Both the position numbers and the translations under genes were made by a program. DNA of 64,000 bases, from NCBI RefSeq assembly GCF_945859685.1, contig NC_079147.1:172033174-172097173 (forward strand), given 5' to 3'. Positions 49,728-63,588 of this stretch are shown here, piece by piece (the stretch's first letter is position 1; each line of letters starts with the position of its first letter). The notes beneath the pieces were generated by a model. That model ran no database searches. It was not told where the DNA came from and saw only the letters and a program-made list of their open reading frames with translations. Source of the DNA: Eupeodes corollae. Its lineage: Eukaryota; Arthropoda; Insecta; Diptera; Syrphidae.

Positions 49728-50037
49728 ATGCACATCAAAAGAAAGATATTTAAATGCTCTACCCACAACTGCAAACCAAAATGTTATACAACCGCTCGTT
49801 TCCGAAAAATTAGTCAAAAAGTAAAATTACAGAATTTCGACCCAGCTCATCACAAATTATCTTTCGGTTGCTCTATTTCCTCAACCAAGCCTCCAAACAT
49901 GATGCGGTTTTCACTAAAATACAGAGCATCGACCCACCTTTCAATTGATGCATATTTTATCAGTTTTTCGAGAAATCCGTGGGCTAACCCATTGCCGAAA
50001 AAGTAGCATTTTCAAATCTATTTCCCACCCAATCAAA
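49728..50037 (+). repeat. Monomer with 16 bp net deletion (copy 1 of 2)
   Basis: TTGATGCATATTTTATCAG replaces the usual TTGATGCATAAATC... stretch and T-run, and the CENP-B-like element is altered to TTTCGAGAAATCCGTGG. The unit is 310 bp. The second copy is at 60346. Confidence 0.92.
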
Positions 50038-52971
50038 ATGCACATCAAAAGAAAGGTATTTAAATGCTCTACCCACAACTGCAAACCAAAATGTTATACG
50101 ATCTCTCGTTTCCGAAAAATTAGTCAACAAGTAAAATTACAGAATTTCGACCCAGCTCATCACAAATTATCTTTCGGTTGCTCTATTTCCTCAACCAAGC
50201 CTCCAAACATGATGCGGTTTTCACTAAAATACAGAGCATCGACCCACCTTTCAATTGATGCATAAATCTCAAAAATGATTTTTTTTCAGTTTTTCGAGAA
50301 AATCGTGGGCTAACCCATTGCCGAAAATGTAGTATTTTTAAAACTATTTTCCACCCAATCAAAATGCACATCAAAAGAAAGGTATTTAAATGCTCTACCC
50401 ACAACTGCAAACCAAAATGTTATACAATCGCTCGTTTCCGAAAAATTAGTCAAAAAGTAAAATTACAGAATTTCGACCCAGCTCATCACAAATTATCTTT
50501 CGGTTGCTCTATTTCCTCAACCAAGCCTCCAAACATGATGCGGTTTTCACTAAAATACAGAGCATCGACCCACCTTTAATTGATGCCTAAATCACAACAA
50601 TGATTTTTTTTCAGTTTTTCGAGAAAATCGTGGGCTAACCCTTGCCGAAAAAAGTAGTATTTTCAAAACTATTTCCCACCCAATCAAAATACACATCAAA
50701 AGAAAGGTATTTAAATGCTCTACCCACAACTGCAAACCAAAATGTTATACGATCTCTCTTTTCCGAAAAATTAGTCAAAAAGTAAAATTACAGAATTTCG
50801 ACCCAGCTCATCACAAATTATCTTTCGGTTGCTCTATTTCCTCAACCAAGCCTCCAAACATGATGCGGTTTTCACTAAAATACAGAGCATCGACCCACCT
50901 TTCAATTGATGCATAAATCTCAAAAATGATTTTTTTTCAGTTTTTCGAGAAAATCGTGGGCTAACCCATTGCCGAAAATGTAGTATTTTTAAAACTATTT
51001 TCCACCCAATCAAAATGCACATCAAAAGAAAGGTATTTAAATGCTCTACCCACAACTGCAAACCAAAATGTTATACAATCGCTCGTTTCCGAAAAATTAG
51101 TCAAAAAGTAAAATTACAGAATTTCGACCCAGCTCATCACAAATTATCTTTCGGTTGCTCTATTTCCTCAACCAAGCCTCCAAACATGATGCGGTTTTCA
51201 CTAAAATACAGAGCATCGACCCACCTTTAATTGATGCATACATCACAAAAATGATTTTTTTTCAGTTTTTCGAGAAAATCGTGGGCTAACCCTTGCCGAA
51301 AAAAGTAGTATTTTCAAAACTATTTCCCACCCAATCAAAATGCACATCAAAAGAAAGTTATTTAAATGCTCTACCCACAACTGCAAACCAAAATGTTATA
51401 CGATCGCTTGTTTCCGAAAAATTAGTCAAAAAGTAAAATTACAGAATTTCGACCCAGCTCATCACAAATTATCTTTCGGTTGCTCTATTTTCTCAACCAA
51501 GCCTCCAAACATGATGCGGTTTTCACTAAAATACAGAGCATCGACCCACCTTTCAATTGATGCATAAATCTCAAAAATGATTTTTTTTTTCAGTTTTTCG
51601 AGAAAATCGTGGGCTAACCCTTGCCGAAAAAAGTAGTATTTTCAAAACTATTTCCCACCCAATCAAAATGCACATCAAAAGAAAGGTATTTAAATGCTCT
51701 ACCCACAACTGCAAACCAAAATGTTATACAATCGCTCGTTTCCGAAAAATTAGTCAAAAAGTAAAATTACAGAATTTCGACCCAGCTCATCACAAATTAT
51801 CTTTCGGTTGCTCTATTTCCTCAACCAAGCCTCCAAACATGATGCGGTTTTCACTAAAATACAGAGCATCGACCCACCTTTCAATTGATGCATAAATCTC
51901 AAAAATGATTTTTTTTCAGTTTTTCGAGAAAATCGTGGGCTAACCCATTGCCGAAAAAGTAGTATTTTCAAAACTATTTCCCACCCAATCAAAATGCACA
52001 TCAAAAGAAAGGTATTTAAATGCTCTACCCACAACTGCAAACCAAAATGTTATACGATCGCTCGTTTCCGAAAAATTAGTCAAAAAGTAAAATTACAGAA
52101 TTTCGACCCAGCTCATCACAAATTATCTTTCGGTTGCTCTATTTCCTCAACCAAGCCTCCAAACATGATGCGGTTTTCACTAAAATACAGAGCATCGACC
52201 CACCTTTCAATTGATGCATAAATCACAAAAATGATTTTTTTTTCAGTTTTTCGAGAAAATCGTGGGCTAACCCATTGCCGAAAAAGTAGTATTTTCAAAA
52301 TTATTTCCCACCCAATCAAAATGCACATCAAAAGAAAGGTATTTAAATGCTCTACCCACAACTGCAAATCAAAATGTTATACAATCGCTCGTTTCCGAAA
52401 AATTAGTCAAAAAGTAAAATTACAGAATTTCGACCCAGCTCATCACAAATTATCTTTCGGTTGCTCTATTTCCTCAACCAAGCCTCCAAACATGATGCGG
52501 TTTTCACTAAAATACAGAGCATCGACCCACCTTTCAATTGATGCATAAATCTCAAAACTGATATTTTTCAGTTTTTCGAGAAAATCATGGGCTAACCCAT
52601 TGCCGAAAAAGTAGTATTTTCAAAACTATTTTCCACCCAATCAAAATGCACATCAAAAGAAATGTATTTAAATGCTCTACCCACAACTGCAAACCAAAAT
52701 GTTATACGATCGCTCGTTTCCGAAAAATTAGTCAAAAAGTAAAATTACAGAATTTCGACCCAGCTCATCACAAATTATCTTTCGGTTGCTCTATTTCCTC
52801 AACCAAGCCTCCAAACATGATGCGGTTTTCACTAAAACACAGAGCATTGACCCACCTTTCAATTGATGCATAAATCACAAAAATGATTTTTTTTCAGTTT
52901 TTCGAGAAAATCGTGGGCTAACCCTTGCCGAAAAAAGTAGTATTTTCAAAACTATTTCCCACCCAATCAAA

Positions 52972-53260
52972 ATACACATCAAAAGAAAGGTATTTAAATG
53001 CTCTACCCACAACTGCAAACCAAAATGTTATACGATCGCTCTTTTCCGAAAAATTAGTCAAAAAGTAAAATTACAGAATTTCGACCCAGCTCATCACAAA
53101 TTATCTTTCGGTTGCTCTATTTCCTCAACCAAGCCTCCAAACATGATGCGGTTGTCACTAAAATACAGAGCATCGACTCACCTTTCAATTGATGCATAAA
53201 TCTCAAAAATCCCATTGCCGAAAAAGTAGTATTTTCAAAACTATTTCCCACCCAATCAAA
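52972..53260 (+). repeat. Monomer with 37 bp deletion (copy 3 of 4)
   Basis: It has the same junction. The unit starts ATACACATC and has CGATCGCTCTTTTCC, unlike copy 2 but like copy 4 at 63589, as expected from the 10.6 kb duplication. Confidence 0.95.
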
Positions 53261-53859
53261 ATGCACATCAAAAGAAAGGTATTTAAATGCTCTACCCACA
53301 ACTGCAAACCAAAATGTTATACAATCGCTCGTTTCCGAAAAATTAGTCAAAAAGTAAAATTACAGAATTTCGACCCAGCTCATCACAAATTATCTTTCAT
53401 TTGCTCTATTTCTTCAAACAAGCCTCCAAACATGATGCGGTTGTCACTAAAATACAGAGCATCGACCCACCTTTCAATTGATGCATAAATCTCAAAAATG
53501 ATTTTTTTTCAGTTTTTCGAGAAAATCGTGGGCTAACCCTTGCCGAAAAAAGTAGAATTTTCAAAACTATTTCCCACCCAATCAAAATGCACATCAAAAG
53601 AAAGGTATTTAAATGCTCTACCCACAACTGCAAACCAAAATGTTATACGATCGCTCGTTTCCGAAAAATTAGTCAAAAAGTAAAATTACAGAATTTCGAC
53701 CCAGCTCATCACAAATTATCTTTCGGTTGCTCTATTTCCTCAACCAAGCCTCCAAACATGATGCGGTTTTCACTAAAATACAGAGCATCGACCCACCTTT
53801 CAATTGATGCATAAATCACAAAAATGATTTTTTTTCAGTTTTTCGAGAAAATCGTGGGC
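53059..53859 (+). repeat. 0.8 kb segment matching 47570-48370
   Basis: It has the same marker order as the upstream copy. It also forms the right end of the 48424-53383 duplication and the beginning of a different stretch after 53.86 kb, so it is a breakpoint between two duplications. Confidence 0.85.
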
Positions 53860-53860
53860 T

Positions 53861-54950
53861 AACCCATTGCCGAAAAAGTAGTATTTTCAAAACTATTTCC
53901 CACCCAATCAAAATGCACATCAAAAGAAAGGTATTTAAATGCTCTACCCACAACTGCAAACCAAAATGTTATACGATCGCTCGTTTCCGAAAAATTAGTC
54001 AAAAAGTAAAATTACAGAATTTCGACCCAGCTCATCACAAATTATCTTTCGGTTGCTCTATTTCCTCAACCAAGCCTCCAAACATGATGCGGTTTTCACT
54101 AAAATACAGAGCATCGACCCACCTTTCAATTGATGCATAAATCTCAAAAATGATTTTTTTCAGTTTTTCGAGAAAATCATGGGCTAACCCATTGCCGAAA
54201 AAGTAGTATTTTCAAAACTATTTTCCACCCAATCAAAATGCACATCAAAAGAAAGGTATTTAAATGCTCTACCCACAACTGCAAACCAAAATGTTATACA
54301 ATCGCTCGTTTCCGAAAAATTAGTCAAAAAGTAAAATTACAGAATTTCGACCCAGTTCATAACAAATTATCTTTCGGTTGCTCTATTTCCTCAACCAAGC
54401 CTCCAAACATAATGCGGTTTTCACTAAAATACAGAGCATCGACCCACCTTTCAATTGATGCATAAATCACAAAAATGATTTTTTTTCAGTTTTTCGAGAA
54501 AATCGTGGGCTAACCCTTGCCGAAAAAAGTAGTATTTTCAAAACTATTTCCCACCCAATCAAAATGCACATCAAAAGAAAGGTATTTAAATGCTCTACCC
54601 ACAACTGCAAACCAAAATGTTATACGATCGCTCGTTTCCGAAAAATTAGTCAAAAAGTAAAATTACAGAATTTCGACCCAGCTCATCACAAATTATCTTT
54701 CGGTTGCTCTATTTCCTCAACCAAGCCTCCAAACATGATGCGGTTTTCACTAAAATACAGAGCATCGACCCACCTTTCAATTGATGCATAAATCACAAAA
54801 ATGATTTTCTTTCAGTTTTTCGAGAAAATCGTGGGCTAACCCATTGCCGAAAAAGTAGTATTTTCAAAACTATTTCCCACCCAATCAAAATGCACATCAA
54901 AAGAAAGGTATTTAAATGCTCTACCCACAACTGCAAACCAAAATGTTATA
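53861..54950 (+). repeat. 1.1 kb segment repeated 4152 bp downstream, copy 1
   Basis: Markers are AAATCATGGGC, CCCAGTTCATAACAAATT, CCAAACATAATGCGG and GATTTTCTTTCAG, in that order. All recur at 58013-59102. The copies part where this one has GATCTCTCTTTTCC. Confidence 0.9.
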
Positions 54951-54989
54951 CGATCTCTCTTTTCCGAAAAATTAGTCAAAAAGTAAAAT

Positions 54990-55750
54990 TACAGAATTTC
55001 GACCCAGCTCATCACAAATTATCTTTCGGTTGCTCTATTTCCTCAACCAAGCCTCCAAACATGATGCGGTTTTCACTAAAATACAGAGCATCGCCCCACC
55101 TTTCAATTGATGCATAAATCTCAAAAATGATTTTTTTTTCAGTTTTTCGAGAAAATCGTGGGCTAACCCATTGCCGAAAATGTAGTATTTTTAAAACTAT
55201 TTTCCACCCAATCAAAATGCACATCAAAAGAAAGGTATTTAAATGCTCTACCCACAACTGCAAACCAAAATGTTATACAATCGCTCGTTTCCGAAAAATT
55301 AGTCAAAAAGTAAAATTACAGAATTTCGACCCAGCTCATCACAAATTATCTTTCGGTTGCTCTATTTCCTCAACCAAGCCTCCAAACATGATGCGGTTTT
55401 CACTAAAATACAGAGCATCGACCCACCTTTAATTGATGCATAAATCACAAAAATAATTTTTTTTCAGTTTATCGAGAAAATCGTGGGCTAACCCTTGCCG
55501 AAAAAAGTAGTATTTTCAAAACTATTTCCCACCCAATCAAAATGCACATCAAAAGAAAGGTATTTAAATGCTCTACCCACAACTGCAAACCAAAATGTTA
55601 TACGATCTCTCTTTTCCGAAAAATTAGTCAAAAAGTAAAATTACAGAATTTCGACCCAGCTCATCACAAATTATCTTTCGGTTGCTCTATTTTCTCAACC
55701 AAGCCTCCAAACATGATGCGGTTTTCACTAAAATACAGAGCATCGACCCA
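54990..55750 (+). repeat. 0.75 kb segment repeated ~1869 bp downstream, copy 1
   Basis: ATCGCCCCACC, GAAAATGTAGTATTTTT, CACCTTTAATTG and CAGTTTATCGAG occur in order and recur at about 56860-57620. The copies differ in GATCTCTC against CAATCGCTTG near the end. Confidence 0.82.
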
Positions 55751-56192
55751 CCTTTCAATTGATGCATAAATCTCAAAAATGATTTTTTTTCAGTTTTTCG
55801 AGAAAATCGTGGGCTAACCCATTGCCGAAAATGTAGTATTTTTAAAACTATTTTCCACCCAATCAAAATGCACATCAAAAGAAAGGTATTTAAATGCTCT
55901 ACCCACAACTGCAAACCAAAATGTTATACAATCGCTCGTTTCCGAAAAATTAGTCAAAAAGTAAAATTACAGAATTTCGACCCAGCTCATCACAAATTAT
56001 CTTTCGGTTGCTCTATTTCCTCAACCAAGCCTCCAAACGTGATGCGGTTTTCACTAAAATACAGAGCATCGACCCACCTTTAATTGATGCATAAATCACA
56101 AAAATGATTTTTTTTCAGTTTTTCGAGAAAATCGTGGGCTAACCCTTGCCGAAAAAAGTAGTATTTTCAAAACTATTTCCCACCCAATCAAA

Positions 56193-56434
56193 ATACACAT
56201 CAAAAGAAAGGTATTTAAATGCTCTACCCACAACTGCAAACCAAAATGTTATACGATCTCTCTTTTCCGAAAAATTAGTCAAAAAGTAAAATTACAGAAT
56301 TTCGACCCAGCTCATCACAAATTATCTTTCGGTTGCTCTATTTCCTCAACCAAGCCTCCAAACATGATGCGGTTTTCACTAAAATAAATTGCCGAAAAAG
56401 TAGTATTTTCAAAACTATTTTCCACCCAATCAAA
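56193..56434 (+). repeat. Truncated monomer, 84 bp deletion
   Basis: CACTAAAATA joins AATTGCCGAAAAAG, removing the second half of the internal repeat, the T-run and the CENP-B-like element. The next unit carries CCCAGTTCATAACAAATT, linking it to the 53861 and 58013 segments. Only one copy of the junction was seen. Confidence 0.94.
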
Positions 56435-56859
56435 ATGCACATCAAAAGAAAGGTATTTAAATGCTCTACCCACAACTGCAAACCAAAATGTTATACAATC
56501 GCTCGTTTCCGAAAAATTAGTCAAAAAGTAAAATTACAGAATTTCGACCCAGTTCATAACAAATTATCTTTCGGTTGCTCTATTTCCTCAACCAAGCCTC
56601 CAAACATGATGCGGTTTTCACTAAAATACAGAGCATCGACCCACCTTTAATTGATGCATAAATCACAAAAATGATTTTTTTTCAGTTTTTCGAGAAAATC
56701 GTGGGCTAACCCTTGCCGAAAAAAGTAGTATTTTCAAAACTATTTCCCACCCAATCAAAATACACATCAAAAGAAAGGTATTTAAATGCTCTACCCACAA
56801 CTGCAAACCAAAATGTTATACGATCTCTCTTTTCCGAAAAATTAGTCAAAAAGTAAAAT

Positions 56860-57620
56860 TACAGAATTTCGACCCAGCTCATCACAAATTATCTTTCGGT
56901 TGCTCTATTTCCTCAACCAAGCCTCCAAACATGATGCGGTTTTCACTAAAATACAGAGCATCGCCCCACCTTTCAATTGATGCATAAATCTCAAAAATGA
57001 TTTTTTTTCAGTTTTTCGAGAAAATCGTGGGCTAACCCATTGCCGAAAATGTAGTATTTTTAAAACTATTTTCCACCCAATCAAAATGCACATCAAAAGA
57101 AAGGTATTTAAATGCTCTACCCACAACTGCAAACCAAAATGTTATACAATCGCTCGTTTCCGAAAAATTAGTCAAAAAGTAAAATTACAGAATTTCGACC
57201 CAGCTCATCACAAATTATCTTTCGGTTGCTCTATTTCCTCAACCAAGCCTCCAAACATGATGCGGTTTTCACTAAAATACAGAGCATCGACCCACCTTTA
57301 ATTGATGCATAAATCACAAAAATGATTTTTTTTCAGTTTATCGAGAAAATCGTGGGCTAACCCTTGCCGAAAAAAGTAGTATTTTCAAAACTATTTCCCA
57401 CCCAATCAAAATGCACATCAAAAGAAAGGTATTTAAATGCTCTACCCACAACTGCAAACCAAAATGCTATTCAATCGCTTGTTTCCGAAAAATTAGTCAA
57501 AAAGTAAAATTACAGAATTTCGACCCAGCTCATCACAAATTATCTTTCGGTTGCTCTATTTTCTCAACCAAGCCTCCAAACATGATGCGGTTTTCACTAA
57601 AATACAGAGCATCGACCCAC
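56860..57620 (+). repeat. 0.75 kb segment, copy 2
   Basis: It has the same ordered markers as 54990-55750. The odd spacing (five monomers plus about 239 bp) is explained by the 242 bp truncated unit at 56193 lying between the copies. Confidence 0.82.
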
Positions 57621-58012
57621 CTTTCAATTGATGCATAAATCTCAAAAATGATTTTTTTTTCAGTTTTTCGAGAAAATCGTGGGCTTAACCCTTGCCGAAA
57701 AAAGTAGTATTTTCAAAGCTATTTCCCACCCAATCAAAATGCACATCAAAAGAAAGGTATTTAAATGCTCTACCCACAACTGCAAACCAAAATGTTATAC
57801 GATCGCTCGTTTCCGAAAAATTTGTCAAAAAGTAAAATTACAGAATTTCGAACCAGCTCATCACAAATTATCTTTCGGTTGCTCTATTTCCTCAACCAAG
57901 CCTCCAAACATGATGCGGTTTTCACTAAAATACAGAGCTTCGACCCACCTTTCAATTGATGCATAAATCTCAAAAATGATTTTTTTTCAGTTTTTCGAGA
58001 AAATCGTGGGCT

Positions 58013-59102
58013 AACCCATTGCCGAAAAAGTAGTATTTTCAAAACTATTTCCCACCCAATCAAAATGCACATCAAAAGAAAGGTATTTAAATGCTCTACC
58101 CACAACTGCAAACCAAAATGTTATACGATCGCTCGTTTCCGAAAAATTAGTCAAAAAGTAAAATTACAGAATTTCGACCCAGCTCATCACAAATTATCTT
58201 TCGGTTGCTCTATTTCCTCAACCAAGCCTCCAAACATGATGCGGTTTTCACTAAAATACAGAGCATCGACCCACCTTTCAATTGATGCATAAATCTCAAA
58301 AATGATTTTTTTCAGTTTTTCGAGAAAATCATGGGCTAACCCATTGCCGAAAAAGTAGTATTTTCAAAACTATTTTCCACCCAATCAAAATGCACATCAA
58401 AAGAAAGGTATTTAAATGCTCTACCCACAACTGCAAACCAAAATGTTATACAATCGCTCGTTTCCGAAAAATTAGTCAAAAAGTAAAATTACAGAATTTC
58501 GACCCAGTTCATAACAAATTATCTTTCGGTTGCTCTATTTCCTCAACCAAGCCTCCAAACATAATGCGGTTTTCACTAAAATACAGAGCATCGACCCACC
58601 TTTCAATTGATGCATAAATCACAAAAATGATTTTTTTTCAGTTTTTCGAGAAAATCGTGGGCTAACCCTTGCCGAAAAAAGTAGTATTTTCAAAACTATT
58701 TCCCACCCAATCAAAATGCACATCAAAAGAAAGGTATTTAAATGCTCTACCCACAACTGCAAACTAAAATGTTATACGATCGCTCGTTTCCGAAAAATTA
58801 GTCAAAAAGTAAAATTACAGAATTTCGACCCAGCTCATCACAAATTATCTTTCGGTTGCTCTATTTCCTCAACCAAGCCTCCAAACATGATGCGGTTTTC
58901 ACTAAAATACAGAGCATCGACCCACCTTTCAATTGATGCATAAATCACAAAAATGATTTTCTTTCAGTTTTTCGAGAAAATCGTGGGCTAACCCATTGCC
59001 GAAAAAGTAGTATTTTCAAAACTATTTCCCACCCAATCAAAATGCACATCAAAAGAAAGGTATTTAAATGCTCTACCCACAACTGCAAACCAAAATGTTA
59101 TA
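58013..59102 (+). repeat. 1.1 kb segment, copy 2
   Basis: It has the same ordered markers as 53861-54950; one difference noted is GCAAACTAAAATG here against GCAAACCAAAATG. It abuts the left end of the 59042 duplication. Confidence 0.9.
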
Positions 59103-60345
59103 CGATCGCTCGTTTCCGAAAAATTAGTCAAAAAGTAAAATTACAGAATTTCGACCCAGCTCATCACAAATTATCTTTCGGTTGCTCTATTTCCTCAACC
59201 AAGCCTCCAAACATGATGCGGTTTTCACTAAAATACAGAGCATCGACCCACCTTTCAATTGATGCATAAATCTCAAAAATGATTTTTTTTCAGTTTTTCG
59301 AGAAAATCGTGGGCTAACCCATTGCCGAAAAAGTAGTATTTTCAAAACTATTTCCCACCCAATCAAAATGCACATCAAAAGAAAGGTATTTAAATGCTCT
59401 ACCCACAACTGCAAACCAAAATGTTATACGATCGCTTGTTTCCGAAAAATTAGTCAAAAAGTAAAATTACAGAATTTCGACCCAGCTCATCACAAATTAT
59501 CTTTCGGTTGCTCTATTTCCTCAACCAAGCCTCCAAACATGATGCGGTTTTCACTAAAATACAGAGCATCGACCCAGCTTTCAATTGATGCATAAATCAC
59601 AAAAATGATTTTTTTTCAGTTTTTCGAGAAAATCGTGGGCTAACCCTTGCCGAAAAAAGTAGTATTTTCAAAACTATTTCCCACCCAATCAAAATGCACA
59701 TCAAAAGAAAGGTATTTAAATGCTCTACCCACAACTGCAAACCAAAATGTTATACGATCGCTCGTTTCCGAAAAATTAGTCAAAAAGTAAAATTACAGAA
59801 TTTCGACCCAGCTCATCACAAATTATCTTTCGGTTGCTCTATTTCCTCAACCAAGCCTCCAAACATGATGCGGTTTTCACTAAAATACAGAGCATCGACC
59901 CACCTTTCAATTGATGCATAAATCTCAAAAATGATTTTTTTTCAGTTTTTCGAGAAAATCGTGGGCTAACCCATTGCCGAAAAAGTAGCATTTTCAAATC
60001 TATTTCCCACCCAATCAAAATGCACATCAAAAGAAAGGTATTTTAATGCTCTACCCACAACTGCAAACCAAAATGTTATACGATCGCTCGTTTCCGAAAA
60101 ATTAGTCAAAAAGTAAAATTACAGAATTTCGACCCAGCTCATCACAAATTATCTTTCGGTTGCTCTATTTCCTCAACCAAGCCTCCAAACATGATGCGGT
60201 TTTCACTAAAATACAGAGCATCGACCCACCTTTCAATTGATGCATAAATCTCAAAAATGATTTTTTTTCAGTTTTTCGAGAAAATCGTGGGCTAACCCAT
60301 TGCCGAAAAAGTAGCATTTTCAAATCTATTTCCCACCCAATCAAA

Positions 60346-60655
60346 ATGCACATCAAAAGAAAGGTATTTAAATGCTCTACCCACAACTGCAAACCAAAAT
60401 GTTATACAACCGCTCGTTTCCGAAAAATTAGTCAAAAAGTAAAATTACAGAATTTCGACCCAGCTCATCACAAATTATCTTTCGGTTGCTCTATTTCCTC
60501 AACCAAGCCTCCAAACATGATGCGGTTTTCACTAAAATACAGAGCATCGACCCACCTTTCAATTGATGCATATTTTATCAGTTTTTCGAGAAATCCGTGG
60601 GCTAACCCATTGCCGAAAAAGTAGCATTTTCAAATCTATTTCCCACCCAATCAAA
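60346..60655 (+). repeat. Monomer with 16 bp net deletion (copy 2 of 2)
   Basis: It has the same junction and the same altered CENP-B-like element as the unit at 49728, 10618 bp upstream. It differs by GAAAGG where copy 1 has GAAAGA. Confidence 0.92.
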
Positions 60656-63588
60656 ATGCACATCAAAAGAAAGGTATTTAAATGCTCTACCCACAACTGC
60701 AAACCAAAATGTTATACGATCTCTCGTTTCCGAAAAATTAGTCAACAAGTAAAATTACAGAATTTCGACCCAGCTCATCACAAATTATCTTTCGGTTGCT
60801 CTATTTCCTCAACCAAGCCTCCAAACATGATGCGGTTTTCACTAAAATACAGAGCATCGACCCACCTTTCAATTGATGCATAAATCTCAAAAATGATTTT
60901 TTTTCAGTTTTTCGAGAAAATCGTGGGCTAACCCATTGCCGAAAATGTAGTATTTTTAAAACTATTTTCCACCCAATCAAAATGCACATCAAAAGAAAGG
61001 TATTTAAATGCTCTACCCACAACTGCAAACCAAAATGTTATACAATCGCTCGTTTCCGAAAAATTAGTCAAAAAGTAAAATTACAGAATTTCGACCCAGC
61101 TCATCACAAATTATCTTTCGGTTGCTCTATTTCCTCAACCAAGCCTCCAAACATGATGCGGTTTTCACTAAAATACAGAGCATCGACCCACCTTTAATTG
61201 ATGCCTAAATCACAACAATGATTTTTTTTCAGTTTTTCGAGAAAATCGTGGGCTAACCCTTGCCGAAAAAAGTAGTATTTTCAAAACTATTTCCCACCCA
61301 ATCAAAATACACATCAAAAGAAAGGTATTTAAATGCTCTACCCACAACTGCAAACCAAAATGTTATACGATCTCTCTTTTCCGAAAAATTAGTCAAAAAG
61401 TAAAATTACAGAATTTCGACCCAGCTCATCACAAATTATCTTTCGGTTGCTCTATTTCCTCAACCAAGCCTCCAAACATGATGCGGTTTTCACTAAAATA
61501 CAGAGCATCGACCCACCTTTCAATTGATGCATAAATCTCAAAAATGATTTTTTTTCAGTTTTTCGAGAAAATCGTGGGCTAACCCATTGCCGAAAATGTA
61601 GTATTTTTAAAACTATTTTCCACCCAATCAAAATGCACATCAAAAGAAAGGTATTTAAATGCTCTACCCACAACTGCAAACCAAAATGTTATACAATCGC
61701 TCGTTTCCGAAAAATTAGTCAAAAAGTAAAATTACAGAATTTCGACCCAGCTCATCACAAATTATCTTTCGGTTGCTCTATTTCCTCAACCAAGCCTCCA
61801 AACATGATGCGGTTTTCACTAAAATACAGAGCATCGACCCACCTTTAATTGATGCATACATCACAAAAATGATTTTTTTTCAGTTTTTCGAGAAAATCGT
61901 GGGCTAACCCTTGCCGAAAAAAGTAGTATTTTCAAAACTATTTCCCACCCAATCAAAATGCACATCAAAAGAAAGGTATTTAAATGCTCTACCCACAACT
62001 GCAAACCAAAATGTTATACGATCGCTTGTTTCCGAAAAATTAGTCAAAAAGTAAAATTACAGAATTTCGACCCAGCTCATCACAAATTATCTTTCGGTTG
62101 CTCTATTTTCTCAACCAAGCCTCCAAACATGATGCGGTTTTCACTAAAATACAGAGCATCGACCCACCTTTCAATTGATGCATAAATCTCAAAAATGATT
62201 TTTTTTTCAGTTTTTCGAGAAAATCGTGGGCTAACCCTTGCCGAAAAAAGTAGTATTTTCAAAACTATTTCCCACCCAATCAAAATGCACATCAAAAGAA
62301 AGGTATTTAAATGCTCTACCCACAACTGCAAACCAAAATGTTATACAATCGCTCGTTTCCGAAAAATTAGTCAAAAAGTAAAATTACAGAATTTCGACCC
62401 AGCTCATCACAAATTATCTTTCGGTTGCTCTATTTCCTCAACCAAGCCTCCAAACATGATGCGGTTTTCACTAAAATACAGAGCATCGACCCACCTTTCA
62501 ATTGATGCATAAATCTCAAAAATGATTTTTTTTCAGTTTTTCGAGAAAATCGTGGGCTAACCCATTGCCGAAAAAGTAGTATTTTCAAAACTATTTCCCA
62601 CCCAATCAAAATGCACATCAAAAGAAAGGTATTTAAATGCTCTACCCACAACTGCAAACCAAAATGTTATACGATCGCTCGTTTCCGAAAAATTAGTCAA
62701 AAAGTAAAATTACAGAATTTCGACCCAGCTCATCACAAATTATCTTTCGGTTGCTCTATTTCCTCAACCAAGCCTCCAAACATGATGCGGTTTTCACTAA
62801 AATACAGAGCATCGACCCACCTTTCAATTGATGCATAAATCACAAAAATGATTTTTTTTTCAGTTTTTCGAGAAAATCGTGGGCTAACCCATTGCCGAAA
62901 AAGTAGTATTTTCAAAATTATTTCCCACCCAATCAAAATGCACATCAAAAGAAAGGTATTTAAATGCTCTACCCACAACTGCAAATCAAAATGTTATACA
63001 ATCGCTCGTTTCCGAAAAATTAGTCAAAAAGTAAAATTACAGAATTTCGACCCAGCTCATCACAAATTATCTTTCGGTTGCTCTATTTCCTCAACCAAGC
63101 CTCCAAACATGATGCGGTTTTCACTAAAATACAGAGCATCGACCCACCTTTCAATTGATGCATAAATCTCAAAACTGATATTTTTCAGTTTTTCGAGAAA
63201 ATCATGGGCTAACCCATTGCCGAAAAAGTAGTATTTTCAAAACTATTTTCCACCCAATCAAAATGCACATCAAAAGAAATGTATTTAAATGCTCTACCCA
63301 CAACTGCAAACCAAAATGTTATACGATCGCTCGTTTCCGAAAAATTAGTCAAAAAGTAAAATTACAGAATTTCGACCCAGCTCATCACAAATTATCTTTC
63401 GGTTGCTCTATTTCCTCAACCAAGCCTCCAAACATGATGCGGTTTTCACTAAAACACAGAGCATTGACCCACCTTTCAATTGATGCATAAATCACAAAAA
63501 TGATTTTTTTTCAGTTTTTCGAGAAAATCGTGGGCTAACCCTTGCCGAAAAAAGTAGTATTTTCAAAACTATTTCCCACCCAATCAAA

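Larger units (their letters stand above)
48424..53383 (+). repeat. Recent ~5 kb segmental duplication within the array, copy 1
   Basis: It matches 59042-64000 at a constant offset of 10617-10618 bp across about 15 units, including rare forms: a 16 bp-deleted unit with ATATTTTATCAG, seven-fold recurrent GAAAATGTAGTATTTTT, CTCAAAACTGATATTTTTC, and the 37 bp-deleted unit. I noted only five differences by eye (near 49491, 49745, 51357, the T-run near 51582, and 53172). Confidence 0.92.
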
